A program made the translations under genes and the position numbers. Source: Vescimonas fastidiosa (lineage in GTDB: Bacteria; Bacillota; Clostridia; Oscillospirales; Oscillospiraceae). Taken from it: a stretch of 64,000 bases of DNA. Where the stretch lies: the NCBI RefSeq assembly GCF_018326305.1, contig NZ_AP023415.1, positions 744,001-808,000 of the forward strand, read 5' to 3'. This document shows positions 16,120 to 24,658 of this stretch, one piece after another (position 1 is the stretch's first letter; every line of letters begins with the position of its first letter). The notes under the pieces were generated by a model. That model worked only from the letters and a program-made list of their open reading frames with translations, was not told where the DNA came from and did not search any database.

Positions 16120-17559
16120 TCACAGGGAGTTATAAAGAGATACCAGTCCTATACGGGATTTTGTGCCGGTTTTTTCATAGATGGCGGAGACATATCTCTC
16201 CAGCGTTCGTCTGGAGACATACAGCCGGTCGGCGATTACCTGCAGGCCGTCATCGGTATGCACCAGCAGTCCGATTACCTCGGCTTCCCGGGGTGTCAGT
16301 GAAAACTGCTCCGCCATCTTTTGCAGTCTTTCTCCGTCACGGAGCTTAGCATCGCTCTTTGCATTCAGTTTCTTAAAGAAGGCCTCTCTCTGATTCGTAT
16401 AAACGAATGCGGCAACACTGGTAAGAACGAACAGCAGCAATTCAATAACCGTAATGGCAATCATATTGCCGGAATCCAGCAGCATAAGGGAGCCCCCTGT
16501 GATAGCCACGGCAACAAGATTATTGACGGCTCTGCCCAGCCCCGCCCACAGCTGCGGCGTCCGGGTATAGCGTGCGATTTCCATAAAGGAGGTGGTGAAG
16601 AAAACGGCGAAAAAGCCGGCGGAAAGATAAAATATAATCAGGCCCACCGTAAACGGCCCGGCAAATTGCAGCACAACCAGGCAGGTCGTAGACAGGATCA
16701 TGATGCAGTACATGATCATGCTCATATATTTTCTGCCAGCCGTGTCAAACAAAAAGCCCGCCAAAACTCCGCTGAGCGCAAGCAGCACCCTTGCCCACTG
16801 TCCGATGTTCACCTCGCCGCTTGCGTGATATAGGGTCACCGCATTATCCAGCGTGCTGAAAATGCAGGTCATCATCGCCACAAAAAGGGCCAGAATGATC
16901 CCGATTTTCATGCTGCTTCTTCCGATTTTCTCGGTTTCCTCCTGCGGGGCATCCTTTGAAAAGGCGGGAACGATGCTGCTCTTCTCTGCGCGTATCAGCA
17001 TCACAGCCAGCAGCAGAATAAAGGCCGATAGGATCACCGCTTCCAAAATATCCGTGTGGATCAGGTTATTATTTGCAATTTGGAGCAAGACCCCCAGCAT
17101 ATAGGAAATGCCCACCAGCCGCGCCGTGTAGGTGTTGTCCTCCAGCAGGCACAGGGCTTTATAGAACACGGCGCTCCCAAATGCCCCCAGGAGCAGAAAC
17201 AGCACAAGCCCCATGCCCAGCGTCAGAGCGTAGGTGCTGTGGCGGCATATCAGAAAGAGGCATCCCACCGACACCATCGCCGCCCCCAGGGAAACCGCCG
17301 ACTGCACCCTCCCCCTGCAAACCCGGCAAAAAAGAGGATACAGCACAAAGCCGACGGCACTGACCCCCAGCGCATAGTTTTGAGAGGCCACCGACTGATT
17401 GCCCGATACGGTACGGGAAACCATATTTACGAACAAAAACTCCGCCCCTAAAAAAGTGAAGGTAAACAGGCTCATCAGCACAATCGCCTTCACGAAAGGA
17501 CCTCGATTTTCCTTATTAAAGGCATCGCTCAGCCTGATTTTTTTCAAAATGCCGTCCAT
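16120..17559 (-). CDS. Membrane-embedded LuxR-family transcription regulator
   Basis: 479 residues from the chosen start (MDGILKKIRLSDAF; AGAGGATGAGAGC before it; a longer form could begin at 17643). About twelve hydrophobic helices (roughly residues 20-395) look like a major-facilitator-type membrane domain. The C terminus is a LuxR helix-turn-helix (LTPREAEVIGLLVH, VIADRLYVSRRTLERYVSAIYEKTG). Such transporter-LuxR fusions are thought to sense a ligand at the membrane and bind DNA directly. No target gene is evident: it stands alone between a terminator and the DUF1003 gene. Confidence 0.82.
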   Translation of the reverse strand: MDGILKKIRLSDAFNKENRGPFVKAIVLMSLFTFTFLGAEFLFVNMVSRTVSGNQSVASQNYALGVSAVGFVLYPLFCRVCRGRVQSAVSLGAAMVSVGCLFLICRHSTYALTLGMGLVLFLLLGAFGSAVFYKALCLLEDNTYTARLVGISYMLGVLLQIANNNLIHTDILEAVILSAFILLLAVMLIRAEKSSIVPAFSKDAPQEETEKIGRSSMKIGIILALFVAMMTCIFSTLDNAVTLYHASGEVNIGQWARVLLALSGVLAGFLFDTAGRKYMSMIMYCIMILSTTCLVVLQFAGPFTVGLIIFYLSAGFFAVFFTTSFMEIARYTRTPQLWAGLGRAVNNLVAVAITGGSLMLLDSGNMIAITVIELLLFVLTSVAAFVYTNQREAFFKKLNAKSDAKLRDGERLQKMAEQFSLTPREAEVIGLLVHTDDGLQVIADRLYVSRRTLERYVSAIYEKTGTKSRIGLVSLYNSL

Positions 17560-17785
17560 GCTCTCATCCTCTTGCTCGCTATCGGGCCCGAATTTCAGAA
17601 TGCCGCCGGGTGTGCAGCGTAATGCCGTGCAGATTTCCCCCACGGCCCCCGCCCTTGCCTATATGCCAGTAGCATAGCATATTTTCTGAAAAAACACAAC
17701 GCCTTGCAGGGCGTTAGATTTATTCAGCGTGGCAAAAAACTTGCAGCGTTCGCTTTTCTCCACCCCCCCACAGGAAAGAAAAGAC

Positions 17786-17807
17786 GGGCTGCTTTTTACA
17801 GCAGCCC
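17786..17807 (-). terminator. Terminator behind the DUF1003 gene
   Basis: Perfect 8-bp stem GGGCTGCT / AGCAGCCC. On the minus strand it is followed by GTCTTTTCTTT. A fragment resembling the end of the 190-bp repeat family (TGTCAAAAAAGCCTC) lies at 17851-17865. Confidence 0.65.
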
Positions 17808-17898
17808 GCTCTCAGTGAATTTTTCTTTGTGATTCCCTTTTGCATCCGCGTGTCAAAAAAGCCTCCCGGAGCCCCCGTATAGCGACCGCCCCGGGCGC

Positions 17899-18414
17899 TT
17901 ACCGGGACCTTTCCGCATCCTTTTTACTCTCCGCCCGCAGCAGCTTTTCCAGCTCCGACTGCTTGGCCAGGATCGCATTCACCTTATCATATAGATCCTC
18001 GATCATGATCTCGGTTTTCAGGTTGACCTTATAATCGTTTTCGGCTCTGCGCCGGTCCTTCTCCTCCTGGCGATTCTGGCTCATCATGATAAGCGGTGCC
18101 TGGATCGCCGCCACGCAGGACAGCACCAGATTCAGCAGAATAAACGGATACGGGTCAAAGGCCTTGGACGCCAGCAGCGCATTCACCACCATCCACAGAA
18201 TCAGCACGCCGGTAAAGGAAAAGATAAACGCCCAGCTTCCGGCAAATTTTGCAATAGCATCCGCCGCCCGCTGCCCCAGCGTATACTTATCCTTCTCCGT
18301 TTCGGGCTTTACGGAGATTTTGCTGTCAGCCAGCAGATTCAGCACCTCTTCATCGCTCATATCCCGGCGAATATCCTTGAGGACTTCCTTCAGCAGCTTT
18401 CTGTTTTCCTTCAT
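17899..18414 (-). CDS. DUF1003 family membrane protein
   Basis: 171 residues from the ATG at 18414, chosen for the upstream AGAGGAGAAG. Two membrane spans (AFIFSFTGVLILWMVVNAL; YPFILLNLVLSCVAAIQAPLIM) are followed by MSQNRQEEKDRRRAENDY and a coiled C terminus. The FDPYPFILLN...QAPLIMMSQNRQ block is the DUF1003 signature. The function is unknown; the family is found as small integral membrane proteins. It stands alone, between a terminator and the tRNA-Leu genes. Confidence 0.85.
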   Translation of the reverse strand: MKENRKLLKEVLKDIRRDMSDEEVLNLLADSKISVKPETEKDKYTLGQRAADAIAKFAGSWAFIFSFTGVLILWMVVNALLASKAFDPYPFILLNLVLSCVAAIQAPLIMMSQNRQEEKDRRRAENDYKVNLKTEIMIEDLYDKVNAILAKQSELEKLLRAESKKDAERSR

Positions 18415-18547
18415 AGGGGCTTCTCCTCTCTGCAAATAGGTGCCGTACCACACCGAGCCGCGACTCTGTCTCTGCATTTTTCCGTATAAAATGGCGAAAA
18501 CCCCGATAAAATCAGGGTTTTCATCAGCTATATCTATAGCCTCTTGA

Positions 18548-18635
18548 TGGTGCGCGAGGCGGGACTTGAACCCGCACGCCCGTAATGAGCACTAGAACCT
18601 GAATCTAGCGAGTCTGCCAATTCCACCACTCGCGC
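18548..18635 (-). tRNA. tRNA-Leu (CAG), copy 1
   Basis: 88 bases including encoded CCA. Acceptor stem GCGCGAG / CTCGCGC. Anticodon stem-loop CTAGA-TTCAGGT-TCTAG gives anticodon CAG. The long variable arm is typical of tRNA-Leu. Confidence 0.97.
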
Positions 18636-18660
18636 GCATTATAAAGTTGAGGAAAAGAAG

Positions 18661-18748
18661 TGGTGCGCGAGGCGGGACTTGAACCCGCACGCCCGTAATG
18701 AGCACTAGAACCTGAATCTAGCGAGTCTGCCAATTCCACCACTCGCGC
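18661..18748 (-). tRNA. tRNA-Leu (CAG), copy 2
   Basis: Identical in all visible parts to the copy 26 bases away, including encoded CCA and anticodon CAG. A tandem duplication. Confidence 0.97.
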
Positions 18749-18782
18749 ATATCGTTCTTCTTTTCCGTCTCAAGAGAGAAAC

Positions 18783-18870
18783 TGGTGCGAGTGATGGGAC
18801 TTGAACCCACACGTCCAGTCGAACACAAGCACCTCAAGCTTGCCTGTCTGCCTATTCCAGCACACTCGCA
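18783..18870 (-). tRNA. tRNA-Leu (GAG)
   Basis: 88 bases with encoded CCA. Acceptor stem TGCGAGT / ACTCGCA. Anticodon loop TTGAGGT gives anticodon GAG, which reads CUC/CUU. This tRNA matches the CTC specifier proposed for the leuS T-box. Confidence 0.97.
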
Positions 18871-19014
18871 AATGGATCTCTCAACCTGAGACTTGCTTAT
18901 TATAGCACACAGGCAAAAAAAGTCAAGGGCTTTTTCCACCAAAATCCATCTTTTTTGCAGGGCACTTTGCGCGGCGAAAAAACCAACTCCAGAAGTCCAT
19001 CCCTCCCCATCACG

Positions 19015-19050
19015 CAGACAGCCGCCGAGGAAATCCCCGGCGGCTGTCTG
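19015..19050. terminator. Strong hairpin between the tRNA cluster and citrate synthase
   Basis: Perfect 13-bp stem CAGACAGCCGCCG / CGGCGGCTGTCTG with a 10-base loop. On the plus strand it is followed by TGTGTTTTTGTG. On the minus strand it lies downstream of citrate synthase but lacks a T-run there. Confidence 0.55.
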
Positions 19051-19108
19051 TGTGTTTTTGTGTTGTTTGTGTGTTTTTTTGTGTATTAGCAGCGGCTGTT
19101 CGCCGGTG

Positions 19109-20479
19109 TTATCTTTCGTTCATAGGCACATAGGGACGGCGCTTTTCAATGCACTTGCAGGCAGGGCGGATGATCTTGCTGCTCTCCACCAGCCCCTCCA
19201 TGCGGTGAGCGCTCCACCCGGCCATACGGGCGATGGCAAACAGAGGGGTGTACAACTCATAGGGCAGGCCCAGCATTTTATACAGGAATCCGCTGTAGAA
19301 ATCCACATTCACCGCCGTGGGTCTGCCGGAGTGCTGGGAAATCATCTCCGTAGCCACCTTTTCTACCGTCTGGTATATGTCCATCTCCTCCGTCAGGCCC
19401 TTTTCCTTGGAAATGCTCTGCACAAAGGTGCGCAGCACCTCGGCTCGGGGGTCCGACAGGGAGTACACCGCATGGCCCATGCCGTAGATGAGTCCCTTGC
19501 CGTCCAGGGCCTTCTTGTCCAGCACATTTTGCAGATACTCCCGCACCTGGCTCTCGTTGGTGGGATCGTCCACACTGGCCTTCAGGTCATCCATCATCTG
19601 CACCACCTTGATGTTAGCGCCGCCGTGGCGCGGCCCCTTCAGGGCGCACAGGGAGGCTGCGATAACGGAATATGTGTCGGTGCCGGAGGAGGAGACCACA
19701 TGGTTGGTAAAGGTGGAGTTGTTGCTGCCGTGGTCGGCATGGAGGATCAGGGCGGCGTCCAGGGCCCGGGCCTCCAGCTCCGTGAAGCTCTTATCCTCCC
19801 GGAGCAGATAGAGAATGTTCTCCGCCATGGAAAGCTCCGGCTGCGGTCTGTGCAGATACAGTCCGTCGCCCCGTGCGCTGCGGTAGGCCAGGTAGCTGTA
19901 AATGGCAAGCTGCGGCGTATTTACCGTCAGCTGCAGGCACTGGCGCAGCACATTCTCCGGGCTGGTGTCGTTGGCCCGGTCATCGTAGCAGTACAGGGTC
20001 AGAATACTCCGGGCCAGGGTGTTCATCATGTCACTGGTGGGCACCTTCATCACCACATCCCGCACGAAGTTCTTGGGCAGGTGCCGGTACTCATTGAGCA
20101 TTTCCCGGAACTCGTCCAGCTGCCCCCGGGTGGGGAGCTTGCCGAACAGCAGCAGATACACCGTCTCCTCAAAGCCAAACCGCTTCTCAGACAGCACACC
20201 CTTCACGATCTCCCGCACATCGTAGCCGCGGTAGTACAGCACACCCTCGCAGGGAATGGTATCGTTGTCGTCCACGGTGTAGCCCTTGACCTCGGAGATG
20301 CGGGTAAGGCTGGCCAGCACGCCACGGCCATTGGCATCCCGCAGGCCGCGCTTGACATCGTATTTCTGATACAGCGCCTTGTCTATGCTGGCGTTTTCGC
20401 TCCAAAGCTGGGTCAGCCGCTTAAGCTCGGGGTCGAGATGACTGTAATCGTTTACAGTGGAGGTAGTAATAGTAGCCAT
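19109..20479 (-). CDS. gltA: Citrate synthase (Si type)
   Basis: 456 residues. The active-site blocks are present: HGSNNSTFTNHVVSSSGTD, GPRHGGANIKV, GMGHAVYSLSDPRAEVL with the catalytic His, and NVDFYSGFLY with the Asp. It condenses oxaloacetate and acetyl-CoA to citrate. In a fermentative anaerobe it probably serves 2-oxoglutarate and glutamate synthesis rather than a full cycle. It is monocistronic, with its own promoter at 20514-20542. The length is slightly above the short bacterial form; the family is certain. Confidence 0.95.
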   Translation of the reverse strand: MATITTSTVNDYSHLDPELKRLTQLWSENASIDKALYQKYDVKRGLRDANGRGVLASLTRISEVKGYTVDDNDTIPCEGVLYYRGYDVREIVKGVLSEKRFGFEETVYLLLFGKLPTRGQLDEFREMLNEYRHLPKNFVRDVVMKVPTSDMMNTLARSILTLYCYDDRANDTSPENVLRQCLQLTVNTPQLAIYSYLAYRSARGDGLYLHRPQPELSMAENILYLLREDKSFTELEARALDAALILHADHGSNNSTFTNHVVSSSGTDTYSVIAASLCALKGPRHGGANIKVVQMMDDLKASVDDPTNESQVREYLQNVLDKKALDGKGLIYGMGHAVYSLSDPRAEVLRTFVQSISKEKGLTEEMDIYQTVEKVATEMISQHSGRPTAVNVDFYSGFLYKMLGLPYELYTPLFAIARMAGWSAHRMEGLVESSKIIRPACKCIEKRRPYVPMNER

Positions 20480-20513
20480 AGAGTCCTTTCTTCCTTTCTT
20501 TTCCTCGAATGCA

Positions 20514-20542
20514 ATTATAGCACCTCAAACTTGCATATGCAA
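20514..20542 (-). promoter_or_regulatory. Promoter of citrate synthase gene
   Basis: TTGCAT (20542-20537), a 17-base spacer and perfect TATAAT (20519-20514) on the minus strand, about 35 bases before the ATG. Confidence 0.75.
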
Positions 20543-20654
20543 TAGTATTTTCCATAAAATATCCGTCTTTTTTGAAAGTTGCCAGTGTAAATTATGCAAA
20601 ATTATCGCGCAGCACCCGGCCTTGTGCTTCGGCGGGAGATGTGGTATACTCCCC

Positions 20655-21371
20655 TTAGAGCTGCCCCAGCACCTGGCCGATGGGGGCGCTGATGCAGAGC
20701 CTGGCGGCGCTGTCCATCCCCGTGGCATCCCGATTGATGACCACCAGCTTGTTTCCCCTATAATAGCGCACCAGTCCCGCCGCGGGATATACCACCAGCG
20801 AGGTGCCGCCGATAATAAGCACATCGGCCCCGGCGATGTAGTCCAGCGCCTTTTCCATCACCTGCTCGTCCAGGCTCTCCTCGTAGAGCACCACATCGGG
20901 CTTGATAACGCCGCCGCAGGTACACCGGGGAATGCCTGTGGATTCCGCCACAGCCTCCACGCCGTAGAATTTTCCGCACCGGAGGCAGTGGTTGCGCAGG
21001 ACGCTGCCGTGGAGCTCCAGCACCTCCCGGCTGCCCGCCTTCTGGTGCAGGCCGTCGATGTTTTGGGTGATGACGGCCTTCAGCTTTCCCTCCCGCTCCC
21101 ACTGGGCCAGCTTTTTGTGGGCGGCGTTGGGCTGGGCGTCCGGGGCCAGCATCTTGGTCCGGTAAAACTCGTAAAATTCCTCCGTGTGGCTCTCATAAAA
21201 GCTGTGGCTGAGTATGGTCTCCGGCGGATATTTGAACTTCTGGCGGTACAGGCCGTCCACACTGCGAAAGTCCTTGATCCCCGACTCCGTGCTCACTCCG
21301 GCCCCACCGAAAAACACGATGTTGTCGCTCTCGTCCACCAGCTTCTTCAGCTGCAAAATAGCATCGGTCAT
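20655..21371 (-). CDS. cobB: NAD-dependent protein deacylase (sirtuin)
   Basis: 238 residues from the ATG at 21371 (MTDAILQLKKLVDES), preceded by CGGAGGATAAAATC. The Sir2 motifs GAGVSTESGIKDFRS, TQNIDGLHQ and LELHGS with the catalytic His are present. Zinc cysteines are seen in CLRCGKF and CTCGG, and IIGGTSLVVYPAAGL is the NAD site. It removes acyl groups from protein lysines using NAD+. An upstream extension in frame overlaps the divergent gene and has no ribosome site. It is divergent from the ArsC-like gene with only 43 bases between starts, which suggests a shared control region. Confidence 0.92.
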   Translation of the reverse strand: MTDAILQLKKLVDESDNIVFFGGAGVSTESGIKDFRSVDGLYRQKFKYPPETILSHSFYESHTEEFYEFYRTKMLAPDAQPNAAHKKLAQWEREGKLKAVITQNIDGLHQKAGSREVLELHGSVLRNHCLRCGKFYGVEAVAESTGIPRCTCGGVIKPDVVLYEESLDEQVMEKALDYIAGADVLIIGGTSLVVYPAAGLVRYYRGNKLVVINRDATGMDSAARLCISAPIGQVLGQL

Positions 21372-21414
21372 GATTTTATCCTCCGTTCTCATATTAAATA
21401 TAAGGAGTGTTTCA

Positions 21415-21750
21415 ATGAATATCCAAATCTTCGGCTCCAAAAAGAGCAACGACAGCAAGAAGGCCGAACGCTGGTTCAAGGAGCGGCGCATCCCATACCA
21501 GTATATCGACCTCTATGCCAAGGGTCTGTCCCTGGGAGAGTACCGCAGCGTCAAGGCGGCGGTGGGCTTCGACGCCCTCATAGACACCCGGTGCGACGCC
21601 TACGAGGACCTGGGCCTGCCATATGTGCCGCCCCAGGCGGTGGATGCCCGGATAGCCGACTGCCCGGCGGTGTTCATCGCCCCCATCGTCCGCAACGGCA
21701 AGCAGGCCACCGTGGGCTACCACCCCGAAATTTGGCAAGATTGGAAATAA
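21415..21750 (+). CDS. ArsC/Spx-like thioredoxin-fold protein lacking the redox cysteine
   Basis: 111 residues, MNIQIFGSKKSNDSKKAERWFKERR, with the ArsC/Spx fold pattern (KKAERWFKERRIPYQYIDL near the N terminus, RIADCPAVFIAPIVRNG, ATVGYHPEIWQDW at the C terminus). The CxxC or CxxCR position reads KKSNDSKK, so the usual catalytic cysteine is missing. A reductase role is therefore unlikely; a binding or Spx-like regulatory role is possible. The ATG at 21415 follows AAGGAGTGTTTCA. An in-frame upstream extension would overlap the divergent sirtuin gene and was not used. A 190-bp repeat copy begins at once after the stop. Confidence 0.82.
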   Translation: MNIQIFGSKKSNDSKKAERWFKERRIPYQYIDLYAKGLSLGEYRSVKAAVGFDALIDTRCDAYEDLGLPYVPPQAVDARIADCPAVFIAPIVRNGKQATVGYHPEIWQDWK

Positions 21751-21753
21751 ACC

Positions 21754-21937
21754 TGGCGAAAAATCTTCGATTTTTCTGCCAAAAGGCTTGCAGTCTGCTG
21801 TGCGCATAATTTTGCCGCAAGCGCCAAAATTCCACACTGGCAGCCTGAGAGGTATTTTTCCCCACGCGCATGTCGCGGTGAAAAATGATTGGAGTTTTCG
21901 CGTCTGCGGACGCGAACTCTGCGAGGCTTTTTTATTC
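21754..21937 (-). repeat. MITE-like dispersed element, copy C (diverged)
   Basis: Read on the minus strand it runs AAAAAAGCCTCGCAGAG, a hairpin with arms CGCGTC / GACGCG, a second imperfect palindrome around GCGACATGCGCG, GGCTGCCAGTGTGGAATTT, ATTATGCGC, and a final hairpin AGAAAAATC / GATTTTTCG. The order and spacing match copies A and B, but stem sequences differ while pairing is kept. A short frame across it looks like a gene but is not treated as one. Confidence 0.8.
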
Positions 21938-21956
21938 TATTTAAGTTTTTGCAAAA

Positions 21957-21988
21957 TGCCCTCGGCCAAGTGACCGGGGGCATTTTTT
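21957..21988. terminator. Bidirectional terminator between the ArsC-like and CDF genes
   Basis: Stem TGCCCTCGG / CCGGGGGCA (one mismatch or wobble) with six Ts on the plus strand and TTTTG on the minus strand. Confidence 0.7.
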
Positions 21989-23157
21989 CACAGTACATAG
22001 CTGTTGTCGATCTGCACCACGGCAAAATACTGCTCCCCCAGCTCCCGCACCAGCTCACCGATGCGTTTTTGCACCTGGACCCGATCCAGCTTCACCCCGT
22101 AGGGCACCACCGTGTCAAAGATCAGGTTGGTGTGGGTAGGACCGGGTACGATGCGAAAGTCGTGGATGGTCAGCTGCGGGTCAATGGTTTTCACCTTTTC
22201 TGCCACAGCCATACGCAGCCGCTGGGTCTCCGGATCGTCGGTAACAATGGGGTCCATGTGGATCACCGCCACACACCCCAGCTCCTTTTGCAGCCTGTGC
22301 TCGATGTTGTCGATAACATCATGAAGCTCCAGCAGGTTGCCGCTGGCAGACACCTCCGCGTGCAGGGAGATTATCACCCGCCCCGGGCCGTAGTCGTGTA
22401 CGATCAGGTCGTGAACATTCTGCACCTCCGGGTACGACAGCACGATCTCCTGGATATGCTTCACGAATTCCGGGTCCGGCGTCTGTCCCAGCAAGGGCGA
22501 GAGGGTGTCCTGGGCGGACTTGTAGGCAGAGTACAGGATAAACAGCGCCACCAGTAGGCCCACCCAGCCGTCGATCATCAGCCCCGTAAACTGCCCCACC
22601 AGGGTTGCCACCAGCACGGCGGCGGTAGAGACGGCGTCGGAAAGGCTGTCCATTGCGGTGGCGCCCATAGCCGTGGAGTGGATCTTCTTCCCCACCGCCC
22701 GGTTATAATAGAACATATACAGCTTCACACCGATGGATATGGCCAGGATGGCCAGCACCAGCACAGAGGAGGTCACCTCCTCCGGATGCAGGATTTTCTC
22801 CAGGGACGATTTCCCCAGCTCCACGCCCATAAGCAGGATCAGCCCCGACACCACCAGACCGGATATGTACTCCATGCGCCCGTGTCCGAAGGGATGCTCC
22901 GGGTCCGGCTTGCGTCCCGCCAGGCGGAATCCCAGCAGCGTCACCAGCGAGGAGCCTGCGTCGGATAAGTTATTGAAGGCGTCGGCGGTGATGGCAATGG
23001 ACCCGCTGACAGACCCGGCAAAAAACTTCACTGCAAACAGCAGCAGGTTCAGCCCGATCCCCACCGCGCCGCACAGCTGCCCATAGGCCTGCCGCAGCGC
23101 ACTGGGGGACAGGCTCTCCCGTCCCCGGATAAACACCCGGGCTAAAAACTCGATCAT
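21988..23157 (-). CDS. Cation diffusion facilitator family transporter
   Basis: 389 residues. The CDF hallmarks are present: ITADAFNNLSDAGSSLVTLLG in the second helix, HPFGHGRMEYISGL, and ATAMDSLSDAVSTAAVLVATL plus IDGWVGLLVALFILY later. About five or six membrane helices are followed by a long cytoplasmic C terminus with two ferredoxin-like segments (HDLIVHDYGPGRVIISLHAEV; CVAVIHMDPIV). It probably exports Zn2+, Mn2+ or Fe2+ by proton antiport; the metal cannot be told. It stands alone, after a bidirectional terminator. Confidence 0.92.
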   Translation of the reverse strand: MIEFLARVFIRGRESLSPSALRQAYGQLCGAVGIGLNLLLFAVKFFAGSVSGSIAITADAFNNLSDAGSSLVTLLGFRLAGRKPDPEHPFGHGRMEYISGLVVSGLILLMGVELGKSSLEKILHPEEVTSSVLVLAILAISIGVKLYMFYYNRAVGKKIHSTAMGATAMDSLSDAVSTAAVLVATLVGQFTGLMIDGWVGLLVALFILYSAYKSAQDTLSPLLGQTPDPEFVKHIQEIVLSYPEVQNVHDLIVHDYGPGRVIISLHAEVSASGNLLELHDVIDNIEHRLQKELGCVAVIHMDPIVTDDPETQRLRMAVAEKVKTIDPQLTIHDFRIVPGPTHTNLIFDTVVPYGVKLDRVQVQKRIGELVRELGEQYFAVVQIDNSYVL

Positions 23158-23194
23158 AATTCTTTCTCCCTCTCCAAAGTCTCTTTCGCCGGTT

Positions 23195-23788
23195 TTACAT
23201 TTTGTGTATAACCAATTTCATCTGACAGCAAAGCCTATCTAAATCCTCGTCCGTGGCGGCAGGCAGCCGAAGCCTCCCCCCGCAGTCCTTACAGATAAGG
23301 TCCACGGCCCCTCGGTGTACGGCAATGGAGTAGTCCTTACACCCGCAGGAGCAGCTTATGCCGCCCCGGGCCGCAATGTCCTTCAGCTCCGAAAGCACCT
23401 CATACATAATAACATTGTCCGTAAATGCCTCCGGCTCCTCGCAGCGGTCCTTTTCCGCCCGCAGCTCCAGCTCCCGGGCGGCCTTCTCCACCTCTGTCCG
23501 GTCCCCGGCATAGCAGCACAGCTGCCGGGTCTTGGGGCAGGCCAGGCCCACGCCCCGGCCCTCCAAAAGGGCCTGGTTACTCACCTCCGCCTGGTGGGTC
23601 TCCCCGCAAAGGCCGCAGGGCACCCACAGGCGAAACCGCATTCCGTCGGTCTCCGCCCGCAGCTCGGATTTTTCGCAGTCACATTCAATGCGTACGGCGG
23701 CGGCGCTGAGGGCAAAGCGTGTGCGCTGGGCCAGCACGATTTTTTTACAGTTGGGGCACAGGTAAGCAAAGCTGCGCATATCTTCCAT
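23195..23788 (-). CDS. Cysteine-rich zinc-ribbon protein, unknown function
   Basis: 197 residues from the ATG at 23788 (MEDMRSFAYLCPNCKK), preceded by AAAGGGGAGCC. Cysteine pairs occur at the start (CPNC), in the middle (CDCEKSE; CGLCGETH), and near the C terminus (CSCGCKDY; CKDCGGRLRL). This fits two or three zinc ribbons around a helical linker (EVEKAARELELRAEKDRCEE). I do not recognise a named family. An in-frame extension to 24571 runs antisense through the TetR gene and was rejected. It is divergent from the TetR-type gene. Confidence 0.7.
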   Translation of the reverse strand: MEDMRSFAYLCPNCKKIVLAQRTRFALSAAAVRIECDCEKSELRAETDGMRFRLWVPCGLCGETHQAEVSNQALLEGRGVGLACPKTRQLCCYAGDRTEVEKAARELELRAEKDRCEEPEAFTDNVIMYEVLSELKDIAARGGISCSCGCKDYSIAVHRGAVDLICKDCGGRLRLPAATDEDLDRLCCQMKLVIHKM

Positions 23789-23881
23789 GGGAAGGCTCCC
23801 CTTTCGGTTTATATTCAGCTTATTATACCAGCTTTCCGCGCAAAATGCCACCCCCCGGCGCAAGTTTTCCCCGCCCCCTTC

Positions 23882-23910
23882 TTGACATGCTTTTTCCAAT
23901 CGGTTATGAT
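23882..23910 (+). promoter_or_regulatory. Promoter of the TetR-type gene
   Basis: TTGACA (23882-23887), 17-base spacer, TATGAT (23905-23910), about 30 bases before the start codon. Confidence 0.8.
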
Positions 23911-23938
23911 GAAAAAAAATCAGTAAGGACCGATGACT

Positions 23939-24553
23939 ATGAAAAAAGAACCCACCCCCCGCCAGCGGCAGGCGCTGGAAATGCGCGCCAAGATCCAGAG
24001 CGCCGCGCTGACCCTGTTCAACCGGGAGGGCTTTGAAAATGTATCCGTGGAGGAGATCGCCCAGACGGTGGGCTGCTCCGTGGGCAATATTTATCACTAT
24101 TTCAAGAGCAAGGACGAGCTGGCCATCCGGGTCACCCAGATGGTGGACGAGGCCTACACCGACCTGGAGCAGAGCTATCTCGCCTCCGCCGTCCCCGGCC
24201 GGGAAAAGCTCCTGGACTTCGTGGGCCGCTCCCTGGAGATCAGCGCCCGGGACGAAATGCTCTATAAGGCCTTCATCCACGGCCTGCGCTACCCGGAGCA
24301 GGCGGTGCTGAAAAAGAATGATACGCGCGTATATTTCCGGCTTTTGCGGGAGCTGGTGGATATTTGTCAAAAGGAGGGGAGCATCCACCCGTCCTACGAC
24401 CCGGATGCACTGGTGGAGGACCTGGTGGTGCTGCACCGGGGCACCCTCTTTGAGTGGCGCATCTATCAGGAGGGCTTCGATGTAGCGAAGCAGGGCCGCC
24501 GCATGGCCGCCGCCCTCCTCCGGGGCTGGCAGACCCCGCCCGCAGAAACCTAA
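23939..24553 (+). CDS. TetR family transcription regulator
   Basis: 204 residues from the ATG at 23939; the ATG at 23933 lies only 3 bases from AAGGA, while 23939 has 9-base spacing. The N-terminal HTH reads FNREGFENVSVEEIAQTVGCSVGNIYHYFKSKDEL, the TetR pattern. The C-terminal ligand domain is unassigned. Probably a local repressor; candidates for control are its own promoter and the divergent zinc-ribbon gene, but no operator is evident. Confidence 0.9.
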   Translation: MKKEPTPRQRQALEMRAKIQSAALTLFNREGFENVSVEEIAQTVGCSVGNIYHYFKSKDELAIRVTQMVDEAYTDLEQSYLASAVPGREKLLDFVGRSLEISARDEMLYKAFIHGLRYPEQAVLKKNDTRVYFRLLRELVDICQKEGSIHPSYDPDALVEDLVVLHRGTLFEWRIYQEGFDVAKQGRRMAAALLRGWQTPPAET

Positions 24554-24658
24554 ACCTATAAAATGTGTCAAAACGCTCGAAATACCGGTGAAATTATGCT
24601 ACAATTTAGTGCAGTATAACAAGAAAGAGCGAACAGAAAGCGTGAGGAGGTATTTTGT

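Noticed and set aside
23789..24571. N-terminal extension of the zinc-ribbon protein to 458 residues
   Set aside because: The extension is antisense through the TetR gene and the ribosome site lies before the ATG at 23788.
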